A DNA stretch of 64,000 nt from Rossellomorea arthrocnemi. GTDB taxonomy: Bacteria > Bacillota > Bacilli > Bacillales > Bacillaceae_B. Positions 42,271 through 50,753 of this stretch are shown here, in pieces (position 1 is the stretch's first letter; each line of letters begins with the position of its first letter). The position numbers and the translations under genes are program-made. The stretch is taken from contig NZ_CAJGBF010000001.1 in NCBI RefSeq assembly GCF_904424705.1, positions 434,001 to 498,000 of the forward strand, given 5' to 3'. A model generated the notes under the pieces. It saw only the letters and a list, made by a program, of their open reading frames with translations. It did no database searches and had not been told where the DNA came from.

Positions 42271-42798
42271 ATGAATGACCTTAAATTGATTGACACATAC
42301 AAAAGCTTCCTACAAGCATATTCTCCTGAGCAGATAAGGTATATCCCCGAGAAAGGGGCCTGGTCCATCGGTCAAATGTATGACCATCTGATTGTCGTGG
42401 CTCATGAGTATCTGGACAGTGTTGAAGCTTGTGCGCTGGCTGGTGGAGAGCAAACGCAGGGGAAAACAGAGTTTGGAGAATACTTATTTAACATTGGTGG
42501 ATTCCCGCCAGTTAAAATCCAATTACCGCCCGAACTTAATGCCGACCCGGACAATACAAAAACGAAAGAGGATATTAGACGAGAGCTTGATCAACTAATG
42601 GAGCGAATGAAAGAGTTGAAAATAAAGGTAGATGAAATCAACCCAAACTACAAGCAGGAGCACGGAGGCTTTGGATGGCTGAATGCCCAGGAATGGTTTG
42701 ACCTCGTTGCAATGCATTTCCGTCATCATCTGCGACAGAAGTATGAGTTAGATGGTGTATGGGTGAAGCATGGAGACGGTTCTGATGCTTCCATATAA
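42271..42798 (+). CDS. DinB-family protein with repeat-encoded C-terminus
   Basis: A 175-residue four-helix DinB/YfiT-type protein. Putative metal ligands are His in QMYDHLIVV and the HFRHHLRQ pair in the last helix. ATG 42271 after GTGAGG is used; the longer frame from 42205 lies inside the YCII gene. The family includes thiol transferases (BstA, YfiT) that use bacillithiol. The last residues, VKHGDGSDASI, are read from the palindromic repeat at 42765-42834, and the stop codon lies in the repeat's spacer, so insertion has replaced the original C-terminus. Confidence 0.85.
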   Translation: MNDLKLIDTYKSFLQAYSPEQIRYIPEKGAWSIGQMYDHLIVVAHEYLDSVEACALAGGEQTQGKTEFGEYLFNIGGFPPVKIQLPPELNADPDNTKTKEDIRRELDQLMERMKELKIKVDEINPNYKQEHGGFGWLNAQEWFDLVAMHFRHHLRQKYELDGVWVKHGDGSDASI

Positions 42799-42834
42799 TA
42801 AAAAAAGAAGCAAGGGAACCGTCCCCTTGCTTCC
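42765..42834. repeat. Long-form palindrome overlapping a coding end
   Basis: GAAGCATGGAGACGGTTC-TGATGCTTCC, A/T spacer, GAAGCAAGGGAACCGTC and CCCTTGCTTCC. The left half encodes the C-terminus of the DinB protein; the right half separates it from the converging acetyltransferase gene. Confidence 0.85.
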
Positions 42835-42839
42835 TTCCT

Positions 42840-43412
42840 TCACTCATAAATCCCTTTCAGGACTTTCGCTGGTACTCCTGCAGCCACTACATTTTCAGGA
42901 ACGTCTTTCGTGACAACCGCTCCAGCAGCAATGACAGAATTGTCCCCGATTGTGACACCAGGCAGGATCGTGGCATTAGATCCGATCCAAACGTTCTTCC
43001 CTAACGTCACCGGTGACGCGAATGTGGTGTTCCTCGTCTCCAGAGGCAACCCGTGATTCAGTGTCGCAATCGTGACATTCATGCCGATCAGTGAACCGTC
43101 TCCGATGTGAATGCCGCCCCTGTCCTGGAACGAACACCCTGTGTTGAAGAACACATTTTTTCCGATATTAATGTTTTTCCCAAAGTCCGTATAAAATGGC
43201 GGGAAGCACATGAACGACGAATCCACTTCGGTTCCGGTCAGTTCGCTGAATATCTCGACGATTTCTTCCTTGGAATGATAAGAAGTATTCAATTCCATCG
43301 TGATCCGTTGGGCTTCGTAGCTGCATTGAGTCAGAAGACCATGAAGTTCTTTGTCCCCACCGGAAATAGGGTTGCCTTCCTTACAAAATGTCAGGAACTC
43401 TTCCATATTCAT
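42840..43412 (-). CDS. Left-handed beta-helix sugar O-acetyltransferase (maltose/galactoside acetyltransferase type)
   Basis: A 190-residue hexapeptide-repeat acyltransferase. The N-terminal Mac domain (about 1-55) is followed by the repeats [41 protein letters not shown] and [18 protein letters not shown]. Catalytic His is in [10 protein letters not shown]. Transfers acetyl from acetyl-CoA to a sugar hydroxyl, probably for detoxification. ATG 43412 with AGGTGG upstream, 21 bases after the adhA stop, so it may be the second gene of the AdhR-controlled transcript. Confidence 0.88.
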   Translation of the reverse strand: MNMEEFLTFCKEGNPISGGDKELHGLLTQCSYEAQRITMELNTSYHSKEEIVEIFSELTGTEVDSSFMCFPPFYTDFGKNINIGKNVFFNTGCSFQDRGGIHIGDGSLIGMNVTIATLNHGLPLETRNTTFASPVTLGKNVWIGSNATILPGVTIGDNSVIAAGAVVTKDVPENVVAAGVPAKVLKGIYE

Positions 43413-43432
43413 ATTCCAGCCACCTACTTCCC

Positions 43433-44473
43433 TTAAATCGTGCTCGTATCAATAACAAATCGATATTTCACATCAGAAGCCAATACCCGTTCGTACGCTT
43501 CATCGATGTAATCGGCGGAAATCACTTCGATCTTAGGGACAATTCCATGTTCCCCACAGAAATCGAGCATTTCCTGTGTTTCGCGGATGCCTCCGATCAT
43601 GGATCCTGCAAATGAACGGCGGTGGCCGATCAAGGAGAATACATTGACTTCCAGTGGTTCTGCAGGTGCTCCCACATTGACCATCGCGCCATCTAGCGTC
43701 AAGAGGGAAAGATACGCACTGATATCAATCTTGGCGCTGACCGTATTAATGATCAGATCAAATGTCCCGGCAAGTTTTTCGAACGTATCCGGCTCGGTGG
43801 TAGCATAATACGCTTCCGCCCCGAATTCCAGTCCATCCTCTTTTTTGTTCAACGTACGGGAAAGGACCGACACTTCGGCACCCATGGCATGTGCGATCTT
43901 GACCGCCATATGACCGAGTCCACCCATGCCGACAACCGCTACTTTTTTCCCTGGACCTGCATTCCAATGATTCAGCGGGGAATACGTCGTAATCCCTGCA
44001 CATAACAGAGGTGCAGCAGCGTCAAGTTCGATGTTATCAGGGATGCGAAGGACAAAATCTTCCGTTACGACGATATGAGTGGAATAGCCTCCTTGAGTCG
44101 GCTCACCATATTTGTCCACGCCTGCATACGTCGGTACGTTTCCTTTGAGGCAGTACTGTTCTTCCCCTTCACGGCAGTTCTTACATTCTCCGCAGGAATC
44201 AACCATACAGCCAACCCCTACACGGTCGCCGGCTTTGTACTTCGTCACCTCTGAACCTACCTCCGTGACGATTCCAGCGATCTCGTGTCCCGGTACGAGT
44301 GGATACTTCACTTCTCCCCAGTCTCCGTGTGCCGTATGGATATCGGAATGGCAGATCCCTGCATACTTGATTTCAATCAGAACATCATGCACATCAAGAT
44401 CGCGCCTCTCGATTTCAGCCGCTCTGAAAGATTTGTCAGGACCATCAACTGCTCGTGCTTTAGCAATAACCAT
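43433..44473 (-). CDS. adhA: Zinc-dependent alcohol dehydrogenase, AdhA type
   Basis: A 346-residue medium-chain NAD(P)-dependent alcohol/aldehyde dehydrogenase. Catalytic zinc site [15 protein letters not shown] and PGHEIAGIV; structural zinc [15 protein letters not shown]; Rossmann [13 protein letters not shown]. The pattern is that of the cinnamyl-alcohol dehydrogenase group with Bacillus AdhA. ATG 44473 with AGGAGG. Divergent from a MerR-type gene whose operator lies at its promoter, as for B. subtilis adhA and AdhR, where the response is to formaldehyde and other reactive carbonyls. Confidence 0.88.
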   Translation of the reverse strand: MVIAKARAVDGPDKSFRAAEIERRDLDVHDVLIEIKYAGICHSDIHTAHGDWGEVKYPLVPGHEIAGIVTEVGSEVTKYKAGDRVGVGCMVDSCGECKNCREGEEQYCLKGNVPTYAGVDKYGEPTQGGYSTHIVVTEDFVLRIPDNIELDAAAPLLCAGITTYSPLNHWNAGPGKKVAVVGMGGLGHMAVKIAHAMGAEVSVLSRTLNKKEDGLEFGAEAYYATTEPDTFEKLAGTFDLIINTVSAKIDISAYLSLLTLDGAMVNVGAPAEPLEVNVFSLIGHRRSFAGSMIGGIRETQEMLDFCGEHGIVPKIEVISADYIDEAYERVLASDVKYRFVIDTSTI

Positions 44474-44545
44474 GAATTAAAAACCTCCTGTAATAGTAGC
44501 TTTCAAGAGACAGGTGAACAAACCTGATGAACTCTTGTTACATCA

Positions 44546-44576
44546 ATGGTAATACCTATAGTTAACTCTAGGTCAA
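44546..44576 (-). promoter_or_regulatory. MerR-type promoter/operator of adhA
   Basis: Minus strand TTGACC (-35), a 19-base spacer and TACCAT (-10). The long spacer contains the dyad CCTAGAGTTAACTATAGG (44555-44572). A stretched spacer holding a centred operator is the hallmark of MerR-family activation. Confidence 0.75.
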
Positions 44577-44600
44577 GAGATAACCCTCCGTGAATCTGCT

Positions 44601-44653
44601 TTGACAGGGAATCCTATCCGTGCTACGATTTTCCCACAAACATAGAGTTAACT
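44601..44653 (+). promoter_or_regulatory. Promoter of adhR with a second AdhR-like site
   Basis: TTGACA (44601-44606), 17-base spacer, TACGAT (44624-44629); then AGAGTTAACT at 44644-44653, matching the core of the adhA operator, just after the expected start. Suggests autoregulation. Confidence 0.65.
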
Positions 44654-44686
44654 CGACGTCCAGATAACTGAAAAAGGAGCGCGAAC

Positions 44687-45100
44687 ATGAAAACTTATTC
44701 CATTGGAGAAGTGGCAAAAGAGTTGAATCTCTCAATCTATACCCTGAGATACTACGACAAGGAGGGACTCATGCCTTTTGTCGAACGGACAGAAAGTGGC
44801 ACAAGACGATTTAAAGAATCGGATATCTCCGCTTTACATATCATTGAGTGCCTGAAATCCACCGGGATGCCGATCAAGGAGATCAAGCATTTCATCGATT
44901 GGTGTGCAGAAGGCGATGCCACCCTGCAACAGCGATACAATATGTTCCAGGAAAGAAAAGCCACTGTAGAAGCAAAAATCAAAGAACTCGAGCAAACGAT
45001 GGAGGTCATTAACCATAAATGCAGCTATTACAAGACCGCCCTGGATGCCGGCACAGAAGATGTTCATAAAGGGAAGAAGATTGAGATCATCAATCCATGA
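44687..45100 (+). CDS. adhR: MerR-family regulator, AdhR type
   Basis: A 137-residue MerR protein: winged HTH TYSIGEVAKELNLSIYTLRY and YDKEGLMPFVERTESGTRRF, then a dimerising helix (QRYNMFQERKATVEAKIKEL). A Cys at about residue 65 (IIECLKSTGM) lies where AdhR-type regulators hold the conserved thiol that reacts with aldehydes; other Cys residues are at IDWCAE and NHKCSY. ATG 44687 after AAGGAG. Divergent from adhA. Confidence 0.87.
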   Translation: MKTYSIGEVAKELNLSIYTLRYYDKEGLMPFVERTESGTRRFKESDISALHIIECLKSTGMPIKEIKHFIDWCAEGDATLQQRYNMFQERKATVEAKIKELEQTMEVINHKCSYYKTALDAGTEDVHKGKKIEIINP

Positions 45101-45107
45101 GGCTGGG

Positions 45108-45176
45108 GAGCAAGGGGACGGTTCTGCTGCTTCCTTTTAACACAAATAGAAGCAAGAGAACCGTCCCCTTGCTTCC
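45108..45176. repeat. Long-form REPIN-like palindrome
   Basis: GAGCAAGGGGACGGTTC-TGCTGCTTCC, spacer, GAAGCAAGAGAACCGTC and CCCTTGCTTCC, with a further CTTGCTTC to 45185. Between the converging adhR and DinB genes. Confidence 0.85.
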
Positions 45177-45192
45177 CCTTGCTTCTGCCAAC

Positions 45193-45726
45193 CTATGACT
45201 GCTTTTTCAATACTCCCAAATACTCCTTCCAAGGCCCAACGTCTTCCATATAGCGGTGGGAAAATACTCTTACCAGTTGAGCAAGATGGGTCATGTCATG
45301 GACCACCCAGGTTGAAAGGAGTTCCCGTGCAGTGACTTTGCCGAAAGCCGGGTGCATGCCGGTCGCATCGAGGGCGTGATGGTGATGGTCCAACAACTCT
45401 TTTAACTCATGAATATTTTTTGATCGGAGAGAGTCAAATTCCTTCAGCTTTTCTTCAAGACTGCCTGAAGACCTTCCATCTAAGTGTGAATGCCGATCAA
45501 ATACAGGAAACACTTTACGTTCACCTTCTTCAAGAATCATCTTTAATCTCGGGATCCAATTATGTTTTTCTCCTTCAATTAAATGATCTACTACTTGATT
45601 CGCATTCCATGTCCCGTCTCCTTCATCACATTCAAGCCATCCGTTCGACAGCCCAGTTAGGAAATAGCGGAGCGTGATCGGAGTCCTTTCCAACATTTCG
45701 ATTCCTTCATGTAATTCAAAGTTCAT
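45193..45726 (-). CDS. DinB-family protein
   Basis: A 177-residue four-helix DinB-like protein. Metal ligands likely His in NQVVDHLIEGE and the pair in VVHDMTHLAQLVRVF; the tryptophan-containing WNANQVVDHL is typical of the DinB_2 group. A run HHHH in the third helix is unusual. ATG 45726 with GGGGGAAAG. Possibly a thiol-dependent transferase in stress response; exact role unknown. Monocistronic. Confidence 0.85.
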   Translation of the reverse strand: MNFELHEGIEMLERTPITLRYFLTGLSNGWLECDEGDGTWNANQVVDHLIEGEKHNWIPRLKMILEEGERKVFPVFDRHSHLDGRSSGSLEEKLKEFDSLRSKNIHELKELLDHHHHALDATGMHPAFGKVTARELLSTWVVHDMTHLAQLVRVFSHRYMEDVGPWKEYLGVLKKQS

Positions 45727-45909
45727 CTGCTTTCCCCCTAGAAATAGATTTTCACACCAAAGAGGACTCTCTCTTCCATTCCATCATAGTGTATTCAATG
45801 TCATATGTTGATAGAATTCCACTTCACTACAGAGCAGTAGGTAAAATAATGATAAATCAGCCCAACGTGATACAATGAGAAGGAACGTTATTTTAAGGAG
45901 GGAATCACT

Positions 45910-46407
45910 ATGTTCACAACAGTAAATGATTTCTTACAAGAGTGGAAACAAGAAGCCGCCGTAACCCAGAAAGTCATGGACGCACTGACGGATGAGTCAC
46001 TGAAGCAGGAAGTTGCACCCGACTTATACAGCATCGGAAGCGTTGCCTGGCACATTACGGGATCCGCTTATTACTTCCCGGCTCAGCTCGGCATTACATT
46101 CGAAGTGCCGGATCTTCGGAAAGAAGCCCCTGCTTCTGCTGCTGAGATCAGCAATACGTATAAGTTGGTAAGTGAGCGTCTATCAGAAGCTGTATCTGAA
46201 CAAGTGTCCGATGAGAAGATGAATGAAATGGTGAATCTGTTCGGAATGGATATGCCGGTACAAGCCGTATTCCGTCTCCTGATTCAACACCAGGTTCATC
46301 ATCGCGGACAGTTGACGACTCTTATGAGACAGGCTGATTTGAAAGTGCCTGGCGTGTATGGCCCGAGTAAGGAAGAATGGGAAGCAATGAATGCTCAGAA
46401 AAGCTAG
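45910..46407 (+). CDS. DinB-family protein
   Basis: A 165-residue DinB-like protein: VAWHITGSAYYFP supplies the first His and LIQHQVHHRGQLTTLMRQADL the conserved H-x3-H of the last helix, with PGVYGPSKEEW typical of the YfiT/DinB_2 C-terminus. ATG 45910 with AAGGAGGG. Third DinB gene within 4 kb, each in its own transcript. Followed by a strong terminator. Confidence 0.87.
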   Translation: MFTTVNDFLQEWKQEAAVTQKVMDALTDESLKQEVAPDLYSIGSVAWHITGSAYYFPAQLGITFEVPDLRKEAPASAAEISNTYKLVSERLSEAVSEQVSDEKMNEMVNLFGMDMPVQAVFRLLIQHQVHHRGQLTTLMRQADLKVPGVYGPSKEEWEAMNAQKS

Positions 46408-46420
46408 AATGAGAGAGGAC

Positions 46421-46438
46421 AACCGGCGGGCGCCGGTT
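46421..46438 (+). terminator. Intrinsic terminator after the third DinB gene
   Basis: AACCGGC, loop GGGC, GCCGGTT, then GTTTTTTTT. Begins 14 bases after the stop codon. Confidence 0.9.
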
Positions 46439-46922
46439 GTTTTTTTTAGTATGTTTGCTGTCTGATAGGTGGTCGGCATTCTTTCTTGGAATTTTTGTTC
46501 AAAGTTGCCCGTTGTTCAATAAAACTTCCTCAACTTTCACTATGTTGTTCAGTAAATTAATAGGATAGTCAAAGAGACCAGTTCCCCTTCTCCCCGAATG
46601 GATGTCCGCCATCAAATTGCTGTATCGCAAATGGATCTTCTTTTATGTAAATGGATCGTTTCCTACCCGATTACCGATAGAAACGGTTCTGTATTTTTAA
46701 GGAGGATCATCTTCATGCTATTTTTACAGGATTGCAGCCACGCCGATTACCCTCTCCCCTCGTATATGAGCCGGAATTTCATGATGTGAGCTCCTTGTCG
46801 AAACTTGTAGCTTCCCTGAACTTTTCCACATCAATAATCTCAGATCTATTTCAGATCACACCGTTCCCCTCTTATGATGGGCCACGCTTAAAAAACAGGT
46901 AAAAAGTACTTTGTTCATCCAT
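46439..46922. other. Gene-free stretch before the xylose symporter
   Basis: No gene seen. Contains three TTGTTCA copies (around 46495-46550) and two units of the 20-bp-period TATGAGCC repeat at 46765-46792. Short frames here lack ribosome sites. Confidence 0.5.
46765..46792. repeat. Two units of the TATGAGCC repeat
   Basis: TATGAGCC at 46765 and TGTGAGCT at 46785, 20 bases apart, followed by CCTTGTCGAAA. The same layout ends the larger array at 61407-61515. Confidence 0.6.
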
Positions 46923-46951
46923 TAGACAAACTAATTCACATCTGCTATAAT
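46923..46951 (+). promoter_or_regulatory. Promoter of the xylose symporter gene with XylR-like half-site
   Basis: TAGACA (46923-46928), 17-base spacer, TATAAT (46946-46951). ACAAACTAA overlaps the -35, exactly as at the xylA promoter; the left operator arm is degenerate (TACTTTGT near 46906). Confidence 0.7.
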
Positions 46952-47037
46952 TCAGAATAATAACGAAACTGTTACTATACTGAAAAAACAAATGATAAGG
47001 GGGGAATTACGGCAGTATCTTTTTTTATACTCCCATT

Positions 47038-47083
47038 TGAAAACGCTTTATTATTCTAAACGCTGAAAATGTAAGCGTTGTCT
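47038..47083 (+). promoter_or_regulatory. Two cre-like (CcpA) sites in the symporter leader
   Basis: TGAAAACGCTTTAT (47038-47051) and TGTAAGCGTTGTCT (47070-47083) match TGNAANCGNTNNCA at all but two and one positions. Both lie downstream of the promoter, where CcpA acts as a roadblock. Confidence 0.65.
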
Positions 47084-47110
47084 CGAATGGATTAGATACT
47101 GCCTCCACAC

Positions 47111-48529
47111 ATGATGACTAAGCAAAAAAGTTCACTTTACATTTTTTCTATTACCTTAGTAGCCACCCTCGGCGGTCTCCTGTTCGGGTATGATACGGCT
47201 GTCATATCCGGGGCGGAGAAATCGATTCAGGCTTATTTGATCGATGGCCTCGGCTTAAGCTCATTCATTCACGGTGCGACGATTTCCAGTGCCCTGATCG
47301 GGTGTATCATCGGCGGAGTGATTTCCGGCAATTTTTCATCACGGTTCGGACGTAAGAAGTCTTTGATTATTGCTTCAATCCTCTTCTTATTATCGGCATT
47401 AGGGTCTGCTTTTCCGGAGTTCCTGTTCTTTTCTGCCGGAGAACCGACGATGGGCTTGCTGCTCGCCTTTAACCTTTACCGGATTATCGGGGGAATCGGT
47501 GTCGGTCTTGCTTCTGCCATCGTACCGATGTATATCGGGGAAATCGCACCGGCAGGGATCCGTGGACGCCTCGTTTCATTTAATCAGTTTGCGATCATAT
47601 TCGGGATGCTTGTCGTTTATTTTGTCAACTGGGGAATTGCCAAAGGACAGCCCCTGGATTGGATCAATGATATCGGCTGGAGATACATGTTTGCTTCAGA
47701 AGCCATTCCCGCCATCTTGTTCTGCGTTTTCCTTTTCTTTGTTCCGGAAACGCCTCGTTACCTTTCCCTGAAGAACAAGGATGAAAGCGCATTGGCGATT
47801 CTGACGAAGATCAACGGCTCCGCGCCTGCGAAGTCAATCCTCCAGGAGATCAAGCAATCGGTGAATGTGTCGACGGAAAAGCTCTCCACTTTTGCTTATG
47901 GAAAAACTGTCATTATCATCGGAATCCTGCTTTCTGTGTTCCAGCAGTTTGTCGGGATCAATGTGGCTCTCTATTATGCACCCCGGATCTTTGAAAGTAT
48001 GGGTGCAGCAAAGGATGCTTCCATGATGCAGACGATCGTCATGGGCTTGGTCAATGTCGTCTTTACGGTGATTGCGATCATGACTGTCGACCGCTGGGGA
48101 CGCAAACCATTAATGATCATCGGTTCGATCGGGATGGCCATCGGGATGTTCGGTGTGGCAGGGCTTGCCTTCTCGAATATCATCGGCATCAGTACGTTAA
48201 TCTTTATCATTGTGTACACGGCTTCCTTCATGATGTCCTGGGGTCCGATCTGCTGGGTGTTGATTTCAGAAATCTTCCCTAACCGTATCCGCGGCCAGGC
48301 AGTGGCGATCGCTGTGGCCGCGCAGTGGGCAGCGAATTACCTCGTCTCCTCCACATATCCGATGATGATGGAATACAGCGGCGGGATGACGTATGGGATA
48401 TACGGATTGATGAGTGTTCTTTCCGCCATCTTTGTATTGAAGTTCGTACCGGAAACCAAAGGAAAATCCCTTGAACAAATGGAAGACTTGTGGAAAGTGC
48501 CTTCTGCATCAAAATCTAAGGCCATGTAG
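47111..48529 (+). CDS. MFS sugar/H+ symporter, XylE-like (D-xylose transport)
   Basis: A 472-residue, 12-segment sugar porter. Family marks include LLFGYDTAVISGA, RFGRKKSL, YIGEIAPAGIRGRLVSFNQ, PETPRYL, QQFVGINVALYYAP, DRWGRKPLMIIG and PETKGKSLEQMED. QQ-x-x-GIN residues contact sugar in XylE. Genomic context with xylA/xylB and the XylR-type promoter favours xylose. The ATG at 47111 has no Shine-Dalgarno; the bases before it (TGCCTCCACAC) are instead complementary to one. The ribosome must be recruited otherwise, or translation is weak. Confidence 0.88.
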   Translation: MMTKQKSSLYIFSITLVATLGGLLFGYDTAVISGAEKSIQAYLIDGLGLSSFIHGATISSALIGCIIGGVISGNFSSRFGRKKSLIIASILFLLSALGSAFPEFLFFSAGEPTMGLLLAFNLYRIIGGIGVGLASAIVPMYIGEIAPAGIRGRLVSFNQFAIIFGMLVVYFVNWGIAKGQPLDWINDIGWRYMFASEAIPAILFCVFLFFVPETPRYLSLKNKDESALAILTKINGSAPAKSILQEIKQSVNVSTEKLSTFAYGKTVIIIGILLSVFQQFVGINVALYYAPRIFESMGAAKDASMMQTIVMGLVNVVFTVIAIMTVDRWGRKPLMIIGSIGMAIGMFGVAGLAFSNIIGISTLIFIIVYTASFMMSWGPICWVLISEIFPNRIRGQAVAIAVAAQWAANYLVSSTYPMMMEYSGGMTYGIYGLMSVLSAIFVLKFVPETKGKSLEQMEDLWKVPSASKSKAM

Positions 48530-48542
48530 ATTAAAATGACGG

Positions 48543-48567
48543 GGCATCTGCCTGAAAGGCAGATGCC
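48543..48567 (+). terminator. Intrinsic terminator after the symporter gene
   Basis: GGCATCTGCCT, loop GAA, AGGCAGATGCC, then TCTTTTA. Confidence 0.85.
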
Positions 48568-48611
48568 TCTTTTACTAGATGAAGAGAATACGATACATTC
48601 GGGGTGAAAAC

Positions 48612-49649
48612 ATGAAAATCGATATAAAAGACCTTAAACGGGGATGGAAGGAATATACTTTACAGAACGATCATGGAATGGCTGTCAGTCTATTAAACTA
48701 CGGGGGTATCATCACAAAGGCGATGGTGCCTGATCAGGACGGTAAGGTTGAAAACGTGATGATCGGATATAAACGGGTTGAGGATTACGAGACGAATCCG
48801 AATTTCTTCGGAGCATTGATCGGACCTGTTGCCGGCAGGATCCAAGGGGCCGCCTTTGAACTGGATGGGAATGTCTATATGCTTGAAGCAAATGATGGGG
48901 AAAATCATTTACACGGAGGCTCAAATGGATTTCATCAGGTTCTTTGGGACACGGAACCATTCCAGGATGAGGACCGGGTCGGGGTCGTTCTCTCCTACTC
49001 CCGTAAAGACGGTGAGGGTGGATATCCCGGCACGATGGATGTGTCTGTCACATACCTTTTAACAAATGAAAATGAACTGATCCTTGAGTACGGGGCCGTG
49101 ACGGATCAGCCCACTCCCCTTACCTTAACCAATCATGCTTACTTTAATTTAAGCGGGAATGGAAAGGAGACGATCCTCGAGCATCAGGTCACGATCGACA
49201 GCCATCAATTTCTCGAGCTCAACGAAGAGTTGATCCCGACTGGGACGGTGGTGGATGCTGCCGATACTTCATTTGATTTCCGTAAGGGGCGCAGACTGCA
49301 AGACGGTATAACGGCACAAACGGAGCAAAACGACATAGCAGGTCATGGCTACGATCATTACTTCCTGTTTGATCACAGCAGGTCAGAAATGGTCACAGTG
49401 AAAGAACAAACGAGCGGTCGTGTGCTCACCATCGAGACGGATCAACCCGGCATGGTCATGTACACGGCGAACAATCTCCAACACGGACTGGATCTTCATG
49501 AAGGAACATCGAGAAAGCATTTGGGCGTCTGCTTTGAAACACAATCCCCGCCGGCCTCTCTCCATCATGATGGCCTGCCCCCTGTCATCCTGCATCCGAA
49601 TGAACGCTATCAGCAGCGCACTGTCTTTACGTTTTCAATTGAGAAATAA
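48612..49649 (+). CDS. galM: Aldose 1-epimerase (mutarotase)
   Basis: A 345-residue galactose-mutarotase-like enzyme that interconverts alpha and beta anomers of aldoses. NYGGIITKAMVPDQDG, NFFGALIGPVAGRI, ENHLHGGSNGFHQVLWD (catalytic His), LTNHAYFNLSG (second His) and CFETQSPPASLHHDG (catalytic Glu region). ATG 48612 with GGGGTG upstream is used; the longer frame runs into the leader. Beside the xylose symporter it likely speeds xylose isomerase supply with the right anomer. Confidence 0.9.
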   Translation: MKIDIKDLKRGWKEYTLQNDHGMAVSLLNYGGIITKAMVPDQDGKVENVMIGYKRVEDYETNPNFFGALIGPVAGRIQGAAFELDGNVYMLEANDGENHLHGGSNGFHQVLWDTEPFQDEDRVGVVLSYSRKDGEGGYPGTMDVSVTYLLTNENELILEYGAVTDQPTPLTLTNHAYFNLSGNGKETILEHQVTIDSHQFLELNEELIPTGTVVDAADTSFDFRKGRRLQDGITAQTEQNDIAGHGYDHYFLFDHSRSEMVTVKEQTSGRVLTIETDQPGMVMYTANNLQHGLDLHEGTSRKHLGVCFETQSPPASLHHDGLPPVILHPNERYQQRTVFTFSIEK

Positions 49650-49651
49650 AG

Positions 49652-49678
49652 GAACCTCCAGCCGTTAGCTGGAGGTTC
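49652..49678. terminator. Bidirectional terminator between galM and the aldo/keto reductase
   Basis: GAACCTCCAGC, loop CGTTA, GCTGGAGGTTC with CTATTAA on the right and TTTATTT on the minus strand. Genes converge here. Confidence 0.85.
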
Positions 49679-49680
49679 TA

Positions 49681-50664
49681 TTAATAAGCTCCCCGAATAT
49701 GAGTGTGGACCTCTTTATCATAAAAACTTTTCAATGTCTGCAGTTCCTCGGGACTGAATTCCTTTGCATTCAGCGCCTTAAGGTTATCCTCCACCTGCTT
49801 GACACTTCTGAAACCCGGAATGACACTCGTCACCTCTTCCTGCTGAAGAATCCACTTGATCGCGGCTCTTGTACGGTTGCCTCTCTCCTCTTCGATCCAG
49901 CTCAGCTCATCACTCAGCTCGACCCCTTTTTTAAAGTCCAATCCACCAAAGGTTTCCCCGACGTTAAACGCTTCCCCGTTGCGGTTGAAGCTGCGGTGAT
50001 CATCACTTTCGAATGTCGTGTCATTTGTAAACTTACCGGTTAACAGTCCGCTTGCCAACGGTACTCGGGCAAGAATTCCGACTTTCCTTTCCTGCGCAAT
50101 CGGAAACAGCTTTTCCAACGGTTTCTGTCTTAACAGATTAAAGATGACCTGCAGAGAACTTGCCTTAGTATGCTCGAGACAGAAGAGGCCTTCTTCTATT
50201 GTTTCGACGCTCACGCCGTAGTAGCGGATTTTCCCTTCTTCCTTCAGTCTTTCCAGAACCTCGAATACGCTGCCATCCTTTAGGATTTCCAGCGGGGGAC
50301 AATGAATCTGGTACAAATCAATTGCTTCCCTGTCCAGTCTCCTTAAGCTGTTCTCGCAAAATGCCCGCACGGTTTCCATTGAATAGGTCCTGGGATCATG
50401 GATATCGGCACTGCGGCAAAATTTCGTCGCGACCTGGATCGCTGCTTCCTTCCCTTTAGTCGCTTTCCCAAGCAGCTCTTCACTATGACCGTCTCCATAC
50501 ACATCTGCCGTATCAAAGAAGTTCACCCCTGCATCCATTGCCTTGTCCAATGCCTTCATTGCTTCCCGGTCATCCAGCTTGCCCCAGGCGCCGCCGATGG
50601 CCCATGTCCCAAAACTTAATTCACTTATGTTCAAATCCGTATTACCGAGCTGATTATATTTCAA
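49681..50664 (-). CDS. Aldo/keto reductase
   Basis: A 327-residue NADPH-dependent AKR. NFFDTADVYGDGHSE gives catalytic Asp and Tyr, VATKFCRSA the Lys, and LYQIHCPP the His; C-terminal VIPGFRSVKQVEDN binds the cofactor phosphate. Starts at TTG 50664 after GGAGAGGG. Possible role in reducing xylose or another aldose to an alditol, or in aldehyde detoxification; context is xyl genes 90 bases upstream. Confidence 0.87.
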   Translation of the reverse strand: MKYNQLGNTDLNISELSFGTWAIGGAWGKLDDREAMKALDKAMDAGVNFFDTADVYGDGHSEELLGKATKGKEAAIQVATKFCRSADIHDPRTYSMETVRAFCENSLRRLDREAIDLYQIHCPPLEILKDGSVFEVLERLKEEGKIRYYGVSVETIEEGLFCLEHTKASSLQVIFNLLRQKPLEKLFPIAQERKVGILARVPLASGLLTGKFTNDTTFESDDHRSFNRNGEAFNVGETFGGLDFKKGVELSDELSWIEEERGNRTRAAIKWILQQEEVTSVIPGFRSVKQVEDNLKALNAKEFSPEELQTLKSFYDKEVHTHIRGAY

Positions 50665-50693
50665 TGCTTCCCTCTCCTCCCCTTCAGACGGGA

Positions 50694-50739
50694 AAGGCTG
50701 CCTCGAGAAGTGGTGGAATTTCTCTTCTGAAGCAGCCTT
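50694..50739 (-). terminator. Stem-loop after xylB
   Basis: AAGGCTGCCTC ... GAAGCAGCCTT with inner GAGAAG/CTTCTC pairing. The T-run on the minus strand is short (TTTCCC), so it may be an RNA-stabilising or partial terminator. Confidence 0.5.
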
Positions 50740-50753
50740 ATCATCTGTCGGTA

